The notes under the pieces are model-generated. The model worked only from the letters and a program-made list of their open reading frames with translations, had not been told where the DNA came from and searched no databases. Shown here piece by piece: positions 16,301 to 25,300 of a stretch of DNA of 64,000 nucleotides (position 1 is its first letter; each line of letters begins with the position of its first letter). The DNA is from Paenibacillus lupini (lineage in GTDB: Bacteria; Bacillota; Bacilli; Paenibacillales; Paenibacillaceae): assembly GCF_011761355.1 (NCBI RefSeq), contig NZ_JAASRW010000012.1:62001-126000 (forward strand). Reading direction: 5' to 3'. A program made the translations under genes and the position numbers.

Positions 16301-16347
16301 TTGACAATTCGTAAAGGGCTAACTTATATTAAACCTATCAGACAGGT
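16301..16347 (+). promoter_or_regulatory. Promoter of the ABC importer/PLP enzyme operon with GntR operator
   Basis: TTGACA (16301-16306) and TATATT (16325-16330) are 18 bases apart. ACCTATCAGACAGGT (16333-16347) starts 2 bp after the -10 box, the same relative position as the copy before gntR. Confidence 0.75.
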
Positions 16348-16380
16348 ATACAGTATGATACTCATTGAAGGGGGATTCCA

Positions 16381-17706
16381 ATGCAACAAATGTTTTGGAA
16401 GAAATCACTGTTATCCGTATCTATGATTGGTTTGACACTTAGTTTGACTGTAACGGCTTGCAGTTCTTCCGGTTCCGATAACGGAAATGGAGGAGAAGGC
16501 AAGGTTGTTACGCTGCGCATGATCGAAAGCTTGACCAGTCCTAACCGCACAGCAATCATTCAAGAAGGCATAAAGGCATTTATGGATCAGAACCCGAACA
16601 TTAAGGTCGAATTAATTTCGCCTCCGTTCGATCAGGCCGACAACAAAATCAGAACCATGCTGAACGCGAAGCAAGATCTTGACGTGCTGGAGGTTCGCGA
16701 TCTCAATGTGGCGGAATTCGTGAACAATGGCTACGTGGAACCGCTGAACGAATATGCAAAAAACTGGGATAACTTCGGCACCGTCACTTCCGTCGCCCAG
16801 TCCGTCGCTACGGTTGACGATAAGCTGTATTTTATTGCAAATGGACTATATCAACGGCAGTTGTTTTATCGAGCGGATTGGCTGAAAGAAGCGGGCATCG
16901 CCGTTCCGACTACATACCAGGAGCTGGTAGACGCTTCCGTGAAGCTGACCGATCCTTCCAAGAACCGATTTGGCTTCTCGTTCCGCGGAGGTGCCGGTGC
17001 AAATGCTGTTCCGGATACGATGATTCAGGCTTACAGTTCGGAGAAGATCAACATCGATGACGCGATGTTCCTGAAGGACGGCGGCACCATTTACTCGTCT
17101 CCCCAAGCGAAGGAAGCGGTTGAACAGTACGTGAAGTTGTATAAAGAAGGTTCCCCGCCGGATTCCATTAACTGGGGTTTTCAGGAACAAGTGCAGGCAT
17201 TCTCGTCCGGCGTAACGGCATTCCTGCTGCAGGATCCGGATGTCATTCAGACATTGACAGGCAGCATGGAGGAAGGCACTTGGGCAACTGCTTCGATGCC
17301 GAAGGGACCGCAGGGCAAATCGCTGATCTCCGCCGGCGGAGCGGGATGGGGGATCACTTCTTATTCCAAAAACAAAGAAGCAGCCTGGAAGCTGATCAGC
17401 TTCCTGTCGTCGCCGGAAGAGAACACGAAGCTGTCGAAAAGCCACGGCACCGTTCCGATTCATTCTTCTGCTACGGAGGACGCTTTCTTCCAAAGCGGAC
17501 CGTACAAGACGCTGCTTGATATGACGAATCAGCCGGATACGTTCATTAACTTCAAGCCGCCATTCCAATATCCTGCGAACGGACAATGGGGTACGGTAGC
17601 CATGGAATCCGGACAAAGCATGCTGCTCGGACAAACGAGCATAGAAGATACGTTGAAGAAATGGGACGATTATTGGGTGAAAGCAAAAGCCGAATTGAAC
17701 AAGTAA
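16381..17706 (+). CDS. CUT1-type ABC transporter substrate-binding lipoprotein
   Basis: This is a 441-residue lipoprotein. The signal helix ends at LTVTACSSSG, so Cys27 should be lipidated. The mature protein has the periplasmic-binding fold of family-1 solute-binding proteins (TLRMIESLTSPNRTAII, later KEAAWKLISFLSSPEENTKL). It starts the operon SBP-permease-permease-PLP enzyme. The fold is usually associated with sugars. The downstream enzyme hints at an amino-acid-linked or sulfur-containing substrate, which is inference. GGGGGA precedes the ATG. Confidence 0.9.
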   Translation: MQQMFWKKSLLSVSMIGLTLSLTVTACSSSGSDNGNGGEGKVVTLRMIESLTSPNRTAIIQEGIKAFMDQNPNIKVELISPPFDQADNKIRTMLNAKQDLDVLEVRDLNVAEFVNNGYVEPLNEYAKNWDNFGTVTSVAQSVATVDDKLYFIANGLYQRQLFYRADWLKEAGIAVPTTYQELVDASVKLTDPSKNRFGFSFRGGAGANAVPDTMIQAYSSEKINIDDAMFLKDGGTIYSSPQAKEAVEQYVKLYKEGSPPDSINWGFQEQVQAFSSGVTAFLLQDPDVIQTLTGSMEEGTWATASMPKGPQGKSLISAGGAGWGITSYSKNKEAAWKLISFLSSPEENTKLSKSHGTVPIHSSATEDAFFQSGPYKTLLDMTNQPDTFINFKPPFQYPANGQWGTVAMESGQSMLLGQTSIEDTLKKWDDYWVKAKAELNK

Positions 17707-17775
17707 CCGGTATATACGCGGTGGGCGGCATGACAACCGTTCACCGCATTTTACTAGCGGGGAAGGTGAGAGGGC

Positions 17776-18657
17776 ATGAGCAAAGAGCGAAGGTACATAT
17801 TACTCAGTTTGCTTCCTGCATTGGCATTGCTGCTGGTGTTTACGTTCTATCCTTTTTTGCAAGGTGTCGTGATGGCGTTTCAGAATTATGTACTGTTTGA
17901 TCTGACGAACGTGAAGTTCATTGGATTTCAAAATTTTGAAACCGCGTTTCGGGATGCCAAGTTTCTTTCGGCACTGGAGAACAGCGCGTATTGGGTGTTC
18001 TTTTCTCTTGTATTGCAGTTCCTGGTAGGCTTGTCGCTTGCGCTTACGTTGCGCAAAAACTTCAGAGGAAGAGGCGTTTATCAAGGCTTTGTTTTCTATT
18101 CCTGGGCCTTGTCCGGGTTTTTGATCGGTCTGATCTGGAAGTGGATGTTCAACTCGCAGATCGGCGTCATTAACGATCTGTTAATGCGGACGGGTCTCAT
18201 CGATACCCGGATCGGATTCCTCTCCGACCCGAAATGGGCGATGACGTCGGTTATCATTGCAAACGTATGGTACGGTATCGCTTTTTTTGCGATTATGCTG
18301 CTAGCAGCGCTGCAATCGGTGCCCGCGGATTTGTACGAAGCGGCGGAAATGGATGGAGCCGGCGGGCTGCGCAAGTTTTTTAGCGTGACGTTTCCGTATA
18401 TTCTGCCGACCGTTATTGCAACCACTCTGCTGCGGGCTATCTGGATATTCAATGATCCGTCCATCATTTATGGTCTTACGAACGGAGGGCCTGCCGGAAC
18501 GACCCATATTCTCTCCTCGCTTATGCTGGAGAAGATTATCTATGGCGGGGATTACGGGATGGCGGCAGCGATTGGAGTTATCATGATTATCATTCTTATG
18601 CTGTATACCGTGTTTTATTTATTCTCTACAAGATCGGAAAAGGCTGGTGATTTCTAG
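17776..18657 (+). CDS. ABC transporter permease, MalF-like
   Basis: This 293-residue protein has six hydrophobic helices. Its EAA loop reads DLYEAAEMDGAGGLRKFFSVTFPYILP, broken here as EAAEMDGAGG and FFSVTFPYILP, and this loop contacts the ATPase. GGAAGGTGAGAGGGC precedes the ATG. It forms the membrane channel with the next gene product. No ATPase gene is present, so a shared MsmX-type ATPase is expected. Confidence 0.93.
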   Translation: MSKERRYILLSLLPALALLLVFTFYPFLQGVVMAFQNYVLFDLTNVKFIGFQNFETAFRDAKFLSALENSAYWVFFSLVLQFLVGLSLALTLRKNFRGRGVYQGFVFYSWALSGFLIGLIWKWMFNSQIGVINDLLMRTGLIDTRIGFLSDPKWAMTSVIIANVWYGIAFFAIMLLAALQSVPADLYEAAEMDGAGGLRKFFSVTFPYILPTVIATTLLRAIWIFNDPSIIYGLTNGGPAGTTHILSSLMLEKIIYGGDYGMAAAIGVIMIIILMLYTVFYLFSTRSEKAGDF

Positions 18658-19485
18658 ATGAAGCTGCGTTTGCTCACGGGTCTGAAGTCACTTTATCTCG
18701 CTGCTTATTTTCTGATCATGGTATTCCCGCTATATTGGATCGTGATCACTTCGCTCAAGCCGAAGAAGGAGATTTTCTCTCTGCCGATTCAATATTGGCC
18801 GGAGAAGTTGACGCTCGAAAATTACGCTAACATTTTTAAAGTTTCAAAGTTTCATGTCTATATCGGCAATAGTCTGCTAATTTCAGTGATTGCCGCCCTT
18901 ATCGTTATTTGTATTGCCACGTTGAGCGGCTATGTCATGGCCCGGTTCCAGTTCCGGGGTCATAAACAAATAATGATGGCTTTCTTCATGACGCAAATGC
19001 TGCCCGGCTTTATTTCGCTGGCACCGCTTTATCTGCTGATGTCTGATATGAACCTGATCAACAATCGCCTTTCTTTGGTCCTTACGTATACGGTCATGCT
19101 TATCCCTTTCTCAACCATTATGCTGCGTGGTTTCTTCCAGCGCATTCCAAGCAGTCTGGAAGAAGCAGCGATGATTGATGGCTGCTCCCGCTTGACGGCA
19201 CTGATCCGGGTCATCATTCCCGTGATGCTGCCGGGTATTGCATCGACTTTTATTTTTGCATTCGTACAAAATTGGAACGAGCTGTTTATGGCGGTTATGT
19301 TCATTGACGACGAAAGCCTGAAGACGTTGCCCGTGGCGATGAACTCCTTCGTCATGAAGTTCGACGTGGATTGGGGTTCGATGTCCGCCGGTACCGTATT
19401 GTCGGTCATTCCGACCGTCGTTCTCTTCGCTTTCGCTCAGCGTTATATCGTGGAAGGGCTGACGCAAGGCGCCGAGAAAGGTTAG
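18658..19485 (+). CDS. ABC transporter permease, MalG-like
   Basis: This is a 275-residue permease with about six transmembrane helices and the EAA motif EEAAMIDGCSRLTALIRVII. Its ATG immediately follows the stop of the MalF-like gene, so the two are translationally coupled. It is the second half of the heterodimeric importer channel. Confidence 0.93.
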   Translation: MKLRLLTGLKSLYLAAYFLIMVFPLYWIVITSLKPKKEIFSLPIQYWPEKLTLENYANIFKVSKFHVYIGNSLLISVIAALIVICIATLSGYVMARFQFRGHKQIMMAFFMTQMLPGFISLAPLYLLMSDMNLINNRLSLVLTYTVMLIPFSTIMLRGFFQRIPSSLEEAAMIDGCSRLTALIRVIIPVMLPGIASTFIFAFVQNWNELFMAVMFIDDESLKTLPVAMNSFVMKFDVDWGSMSAGTVLSVIPTVVLFAFAQRYIVEGLTQGAEKG

Positions 19486-19524
19486 CAGAAGAAAGATACA
19501 ACAAAGTAAATGGAGAGAAAACAA

Positions 19525-20685
19525 ATGGATGAAGGGTTACACACGAAAGTATCGCATGACGAGGTGGACACGAAGCACCAAGGCGCCGTCAACATCCCAA
19601 TTTATCAAAATAGCCTGTTCGCGTTTGAAAATCATGAATCGTTCGATCAAGCGATGCAGGACGTATTGTCCGCCAACGTTTATTCCAGAGGAAACAACCC
19701 GACGGTACAATATTTGGAGAGCAAAATCGCCGATTTGGAAGCAGCCGAGCGGGCGCGCTGCTTCGCATCGGGGATGGCTGCCATCACCGGTTCTTTGCAC
19801 GCGTTATTGCGTTCGGGCGACCATGTAATCAGCGTCAATCAGGCCTATGGTCCAACGAGACAGTTCCTGGACGAATTGTCCGAACGGTATCGGGTTGAAG
19901 TCACCTATGTCGACGGATGTCTGTTATCCGATTTCGAAGACGCTTTGCGGCCGAATACCCGCCTGATCTATCTGGAGAGCCCGACATCGGGATTGTTCCA
20001 ACTGCAGGATCTGGAAGGTGTCGCGGCGCTTGCAAGACGGACGGGTGTTTTTACGATGATAGACAGCAGCTGGGCGACGCCATGCTTCCAGCGTCCTATA
20101 ACATTAGGAATTGATCTTGTGCTTCACTCCATGTCAAAGTATTTCTCCGGCCATAGCGATTGCTTGGGAGGCGTCGTGGCAGGGCGTGCTGATTTGATTA
20201 ACGAAATTGCAAGCAAAGGGTATATGCTGTTTGGCGGCGTTATGACCCCGCACACAGCCTCACTTATGATACGGGGGCTGCGAACGCTGCCGCTTAGGAT
20301 GGAGAGACATCAGCGGAACGGCTTGATTGTTGCGGAATATTTGGAGAATCATCCGCTCGTGAACCGGGTGAATCATCCCGGCTTGCCTTCCCATCCGCAG
20401 CATGCTCTTGCTCGCAAGCAATTGGACGGATTCGGCAGCCTATTTTCTTTCGAGACGCAGGTGTCAGTAGAGTCATTGAAGAAATGGGCGGGCGCCTTGC
20501 GTTACTTTCGGATTGGTGTCAGCTGGGGCGGCTTCGAGAGCTTAGTGACGGTTGGTCACACGCCGACAAGTCGCAACATGGCGGGGAATAACCCTTCGGT
20601 AGCCCGATTGTACATCGGTTTGGAGGATCCGCGAACGCTGATCGAGGATATCGAGCAGGCATGGCGGCAAGTGATCGAGGCATAG
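19525..20685 (+). CDS. PLP-dependent enzyme of the Cys/Met metabolism family
   Basis: This is a 386-residue fold-type I enzyme of the cystathionine gamma-synthase/beta- and gamma-lyase family. It shows YSRGNNPT (phosphate-binding Tyr-Arg), ASGMAAITG, and IDSSWATP with the pyridine-N Asp. The Schiff-base Lys in HSMSKYFSGHSD is Lys205 from this start. Members add to or cleave C-S or C-O bonds of cysteine or homoserine derivatives. The inner ATG at 19525 is chosen for its GGAGAG; the in-frame ATG at 19510 lacks a good site. It is last in the GntR-controlled ABC operon, which suggests that it acts on the imported compound. Confidence 0.85.
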   Translation: MDEGLHTKVSHDEVDTKHQGAVNIPIYQNSLFAFENHESFDQAMQDVLSANVYSRGNNPTVQYLESKIADLEAAERARCFASGMAAITGSLHALLRSGDHVISVNQAYGPTRQFLDELSERYRVEVTYVDGCLLSDFEDALRPNTRLIYLESPTSGLFQLQDLEGVAALARRTGVFTMIDSSWATPCFQRPITLGIDLVLHSMSKYFSGHSDCLGGVVAGRADLINEIASKGYMLFGGVMTPHTASLMIRGLRTLPLRMERHQRNGLIVAEYLENHPLVNRVNHPGLPSHPQHALARKQLDGFGSLFSFETQVSVESLKKWAGALRYFRIGVSWGGFESLVTVGHTPTSRNMAGNNPSVARLYIGLEDPRTLIEDIEQAWRQVIEA

Positions 20686-20718
20686 CGCCTGGCGTTCAAA
20701 TGATTGCAGAAAATCAGT

Positions 20719-20739
20719 CCCGCCGTAGGCGGGTTTTTT
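20719..20739 (+). terminator. Intrinsic terminator after the PLP enzyme gene
   Basis: CCCGCC-GTA-GGCGGG is followed by six T. Confidence 0.9.
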
Positions 20740-20855
20740 ACTGTTACTAATCGATTTTCAGGAAATAATACAAGCTGCTGCCGGGGAAGTAGTGGAGCTT
20801 TGGAACATGTGTTATTTTTAATGGTTATTTAGTCTATTTAAGGAGAATCAATGAA

Positions 20856-21059
20856 ATGAAATCATCACTGCCAATTATTGTTCGCTCAACAGAAATTGAC
20901 GTCAATGGACACGTAAACAACGCAAAATATTTGGAGTATTTCGAATGGGGGCGTGAAGAATGGTATGAACAATGCGCGCTTCCCTATGAAACCTTCTTTC
21001 TATTTACCTGGGCTAAACAGCAACCCGCTGGACGTCTTGATCCAAGGCCAAATCATTAA
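20856..21059 (+). pseudogene. Acyl-CoA thioesterase (hotdog, YbgC/FadM-like), truncated
   Basis: With AAGGAG upstream of the ATG, about 47 residues match the start of 4-hydroxybenzoyl-CoA-type thioesterases: STEIDVNGHVNNAKYLEYFE with the catalytic Asp, then GREEWYEQ. After about residue 50 the frame diverges and stops at 67 residues, while complete members have about 140. The central helix and the rest of the hotdog sheet are missing, so it is probably inactive. Confidence 0.75.
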
Positions 21060-21124
21060 CCTGTTGAAAAGATTTACATTAGCAGTATAAAATTACTTAT
21101 ATATTTACCTCAAACGATTTATCG

Positions 21125-21244
21125 ATCGTCGAGAACAGTTCGGACCGCGCGGAGCGGCCGGATTACACGATTGAAGAACCGCTTACGCTCGTAGAGCTGG
21201 CGGATCGCTTGAATAAAGAACTCGTCTCAAAAAAACGTGATTAA
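21125..21244 (+). pseudogene. 3' fragment of an unidentified gene
   Basis: An open frame without a start reads IVENSSDRAERPDYTIEEPL and ends in SKKRD plus stop. The GC-rich coding-like composition, abrupt start after AT-rich sequence, and position between two other fragments indicate a gene remnant. I do not recognise the parent gene. Confidence 0.35.
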
Positions 21245-21286
21245 AATGGTAGCTTTCTGTTCTACGATAAAAGGAGAGTGGTTTGA

Positions 21287-21997
21287 TTGAAGCGGCCAAT
21301 GATAGGCGCTCATACGGGCAGCGGCGCAAGTCCTGATAACACGCTTGCTTCGTTTATGGAGGGTGTCCAAAGTGGGGCAGATATCGTGGAGGTGGACGTG
21401 CATGCCGCGATGGACGGTACGGCGGTACTGCTGCATGACGATTCTCCTTATCTGCTGACCTGCACGTTCGAGCAGTTGAACCAGCCTGAGATGCGGCGGC
21501 GGCTGAGCCCGACTTACGCAGAGCATGAAATCGCAACGCTGGAGCAAATATTTCAGATATCGGATCGGCTTGGAACGAAGCTGAATATCGATTTGAAATC
21601 GGCGGATAGCATCGAACCGGCCGTCAAGCTCATTCGGCAGTACGGTGCATGGGATCGGGTCCATATTACCGGCTATTCGGAGACAATGACGGCTCGCTTC
21701 CCTGATATTCCAGTCATGATCAACACGAAGCTCGAGATCGATCCGAAGCAACTGGAGCAGTACGACAAGATCGCGCAGCGCATCTGCGAGGCGGCGAGGC
21801 GAGAAGGGTATACTGGCCTAAATATGAATTATCGGACGTGCTTCGAGCCGATCGTGGAGACGGCTCACAAGCACGGGTTAACCCTGTGGGTCTATACGGT
21901 TAACGAGCCAACGCAGATGGAGAGATTCATCCGGATGGGCGTAGATGCCATTACGACACGTAAGCCGGAGACGTTGCTTAGCCTCCTGAGGCAATAA
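21287..21997 (+). CDS. Glycerophosphodiester phosphodiesterase family protein
   Basis: This is a 236-residue cytoplasmic protein of the GDPD TIM-barrel family. The N-terminal HRG...PENT motif appears as HTGSGASPDNT, keeping the catalytic His but replacing the usual Arg with Thr. The metal ligands E-x-D (VEVDVH) and the second His (LLHDDS) are present. The C-terminal block GLTLWVYTVNEPTQMERFI is typical. The family cleaves glycerophosphodiesters to glycerol-3-phosphate and an alcohol. A TTG start with AGGAG about 10 bases upstream is used. The His-Thr change could alter specificity. Confidence 0.85.
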   Translation: MKRPMIGAHTGSGASPDNTLASFMEGVQSGADIVEVDVHAAMDGTAVLLHDDSPYLLTCTFEQLNQPEMRRRLSPTYAEHEIATLEQIFQISDRLGTKLNIDLKSADSIEPAVKLIRQYGAWDRVHITGYSETMTARFPDIPVMINTKLEIDPKQLEQYDKIAQRICEAARREGYTGLNMNYRTCFEPIVETAHKHGLTLWVYTVNEPTQMERFIRMGVDAITTRKPETLLSLLRQ

Positions 21998-22018
21998 TTG
22001 AAGAAACCGCCTTTTGAG

Positions 22019-22056
22019 GCCTCACATGAGTTATGTAACTTGTGCGAGGCTTTTTT
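22019..22056 (+). terminator. Intrinsic terminator after the GDPD gene
   Basis: GCCTCACA and TGTGCGAGGC form a stem around a 14-nt loop and are followed by six T. Confidence 0.75.
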
Positions 22057-22207
22057 CTATGTCTTGTGATTACATGCATCATTTAGTTATCGATTTTTCT
22101 AAAACGGTTACAAAAACAACTTAAGATAGTACATTTTGTAAGTTTTCTTCGGGAGGTAGAATGAGAACACTAGCCAGAAAAATCAAGCACAACAGGAGAT
22201 GAAAAAA

Positions 22208-22270
22208 ATGAAAGCGGTTTATTTGGGCCGTAGGGCTGAGGGGGTGACGTTCGGTCCGAGAAGCAGGTGA
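22208..22270 (+). pseudogene. Remnant of a zinc-type alcohol dehydrogenase N terminus
   Basis: An ATG preceded by AGGAGATG opens a 20-codon frame, MKAVYLGRRAEGVTFGPRSR and stop. The pattern MKAVxL...GVxFGxRP is how many medium-chain alcohol dehydrogenases begin. A 13-codon frame (22161-22202) with GGGAGG stands just upstream. Both lie in the leader of the GH43 gene and probably are debris, though a leader-peptide role cannot be excluded. Confidence 0.35.
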
Positions 22271-22323
22271 GAAGCCATTAGGTTTTCCAAGAAAACATGA
22301 TAATAGACTAGGGAGGATTGCAA

Positions 22324-25300
22324 ATGCAAAGGAAAAGATTCAGGTATCTGCCGCTTTGTCTCGCAGTGCTGCTAATGCTGCCGCAATGGAGCGGAGCAGC
22401 TGCAGCAGCAGAGCCGACGTCAGATACAATAGATTCATTGCCGGCGTCGACAACAGGGGGGGCTGAAGTGTCAAATTTCTATAATGTTATTATGCAGACA
22501 GGAGCCGACCCATGGGTTTACAAGCACACGGATGGCTATTACTACAACGTCTTTGTCAACGGCAGCGGCATCAATATCCGTAGATCGAAGACTATCACCG
22601 GCATTGATACGGGCGAGAGAAGCCTAGCCTGGACACCGGTTAAGGATACCATGTACAGTTCCGATGTTTGGGCGCCAGAAATGCACTATCTCAAAGATAC
22701 AGATGGCAATTACAAATGGTATATCTATTTCGCGGCTGACAATGGAACCAATGCAAACCACCGCATGTACGTGCTGGAGAACGCCAGTGATAATCCGCTG
22801 ACTGGAACCTGGGAGTTCAAAGGGAAAATTACCGATTCCACAGACCGCTGGGCGATCGATGGAACAGTGATGACTGTAAATGATAAACAATATTTCATCT
22901 GGTCCGGCTGGGAAGATACAGACGGTAGTTTTCAAAACTTATATATTGCGGAAATGAGTGATCCACGGACCATCAGCTCGGAACGGGTATTGCTTTCGAC
23001 GCCTGACCATGATTGGGAAACATCCCCGGGTCGAATTAATGAAGGCCCCGAAATAACTATACATGGTAACACGATCAACCTGGTCTATTCCGCAAACGGA
23101 AGCTGGACAGATAGTTACTGCCTTGGTCTAATCACTGCCAAGATTAGCGACGATTTGATGAACCCCAGCTCCTGGGTAAAACAGGACAAGCCGATTTTCT
23201 CCAGCGCCAACGGCGTCTACGGCCCCGGCCATCATAGTCTTACCACCTCTCCCGATGGCAGTGAAGACTGGATTATTTACCATTCCGCCCGCTGGTCAGG
23301 ATCAGGGTGGACTCGTAATGTCCATGCACAGAAATTCACCTGGAATGCAGACGGAACGCCGAACCTGGGAGAGCCCGTCGACCCTAACAAACCGATTGCT
23401 ATACCTTCAGGGGAGCCGGTACGTCAGCGTTATGAGGCGGAGGCGGCCCTATTAGTGAAAGATCCGAGCGGAGAAACAGGTCCCAGTGTCTTAAGGGAAA
23501 ATACGGCTTCCGATGGGAAAAAAATTACTAATATTAAGAACGCAAATGATAATGTCCAGTTTACAGTCAACGTGCCAGAGGCCGGAATGTATGTGCTATC
23601 CGTGCGAAATGCCAACGGCTCATCGAATGGAGCGGATGCTTCCCATATCTTATCGGTAAACGGAAAATCCGGAGCCAACTTGAACATCGTCTATTCCAGC
23701 TCGAATCGTTGGGGTGCCTCCACAGCGAAAGTCTATTTACAGCAAGGCGACAATATCATCCGCTTCTCGAAGGGGAACAACACTGCCGAAATTGACAGTA
23801 TGGATGTCTTCAAGCTTGATTCGTCAGAGTTGGTATTCGATTCTCCGGGGTATACGCTGGGTCTAGGTGAAAGTCAAGGTTTGCCCGTGTATATGGTAAC
23901 GGGCACTACCAATTCTCTTATTGATAGCGGGGTTTCTTTCAGTTCCTCCAACAATGAGGTTGTTGAGATTAATGGGGCTCAGATCAAGGGGCTTAAGGCG
24001 GGCAGCGCCACGATCACCGCCGCATATAACGGGAAAGCTGCTACGGCCACGGTTATCGTTGCTGCTGAACCTAAGTCAGTACAGTCCATTGCCATCAGCG
24101 GATTGGTCAGCATTCTGACCAGCGGGATGACCAAGCAACTGCAGTTAACTGCAAACTACAACACCTATGAAGTTCAGGAGGTGACAGCTGGCGCAACATA
24201 TTCCAGCAGCAGCCCCGACGTGGCTAAGGTCACAGATGCCGGTCAGGTCTATGACGCTCAGCCGGGAGAGACGGTGATTACAGCCGCATACGACGGCAAG
24301 GAAGTAACGTTTAACTTGACAGTAACTCTGGATCCATCGCAGCTTCCTCAGGTTCTTTCTCAAGTAAAAACTCCTTCTGGTGTAACACCTAGGCTGCCTA
24401 GCGTTGTTGACGTCGACTATAAAGGGGAGAAAAGCACTGCCGAAGTCAGCTGGAAGCTTGAAGGAATTGACTTCAATTCCTTGGGCATTGTTCATGTGCC
24501 AGTTCTATTGACCCTGAATGGTGAGGAGATTCCATCCGCTGTTTCTGTGGAGGTTATCCCGGGATGGGGCCTTGATGAAATTGTGAATCAAGTTCGCAGC
24601 AGAATAGACAATTTCTCGTACCCTCTAGGCGAGGGTTTGGGCAGCTATAGTCGGTCTGCGTATGATGCTCTTCTGGCTAAGCTGGACCATGCAGAGGAAA
24701 TATCCACAGACGCTAGTCTGACGGAAGAGCAGTTTAATGAGGAACGGACTTCCCTTGCCGAGCTGGAAGCCGATCTGTTAGGTTCGCTTAATAGTACACA
24801 GGATGGCGTGTTCTATAACGCTTATCGGGACTTCTCCAGCGATCAGACGGGCAAGTACCCATTCGGCTTTAACATCGAAGACATGACCAATGGCGCTACC
24901 GCTACTGTGCAGGAAGAAGACGGGAATAAATTTCTTCGGCTGACGACTACCGCTACTGCGGGCAAAGCTAACCTGTTCCTGCCCTATCTGGATGAAGTGA
25001 CAGCTGCAGCGGATCAGCGCATCGTTATCGAATATCGCGCCAGATTAAACACCAACTTCCAGTACGCCAATGGTGCCATGACGAGGAATGACAGCGGTAC
25101 TAGCAACTATTCGATGGTCACGGCTTTTGATACAGGTAAAATAATGGTGCAAAATGGAGCCTCCAAGAAGTCCGTCCTAAACTACACCCTTAATACCTGG
25201 TATGACATTAAAATGGTGGCAAACTGGGATGCCAAGACTTATACCGTCTATATCAACGATGATCCTGTTCCTGTGGCTACTGACTTCATTTTCCGCCATA

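Noticed and set aside
16846..17736. 296-codon frame antisense to the CUT1 binding-protein gene
   Set aside because: It is Arg/His-rich, has no start site and is fully explained as a shadow of the lipoprotein gene.
22099..22112. cre-like site CTAAAACGGTTACA upstream of the GH43 gene
   Set aside because: The right half fits the CcpA consensus but the invariant left TG is missing, so it is not strong enough to annotate.
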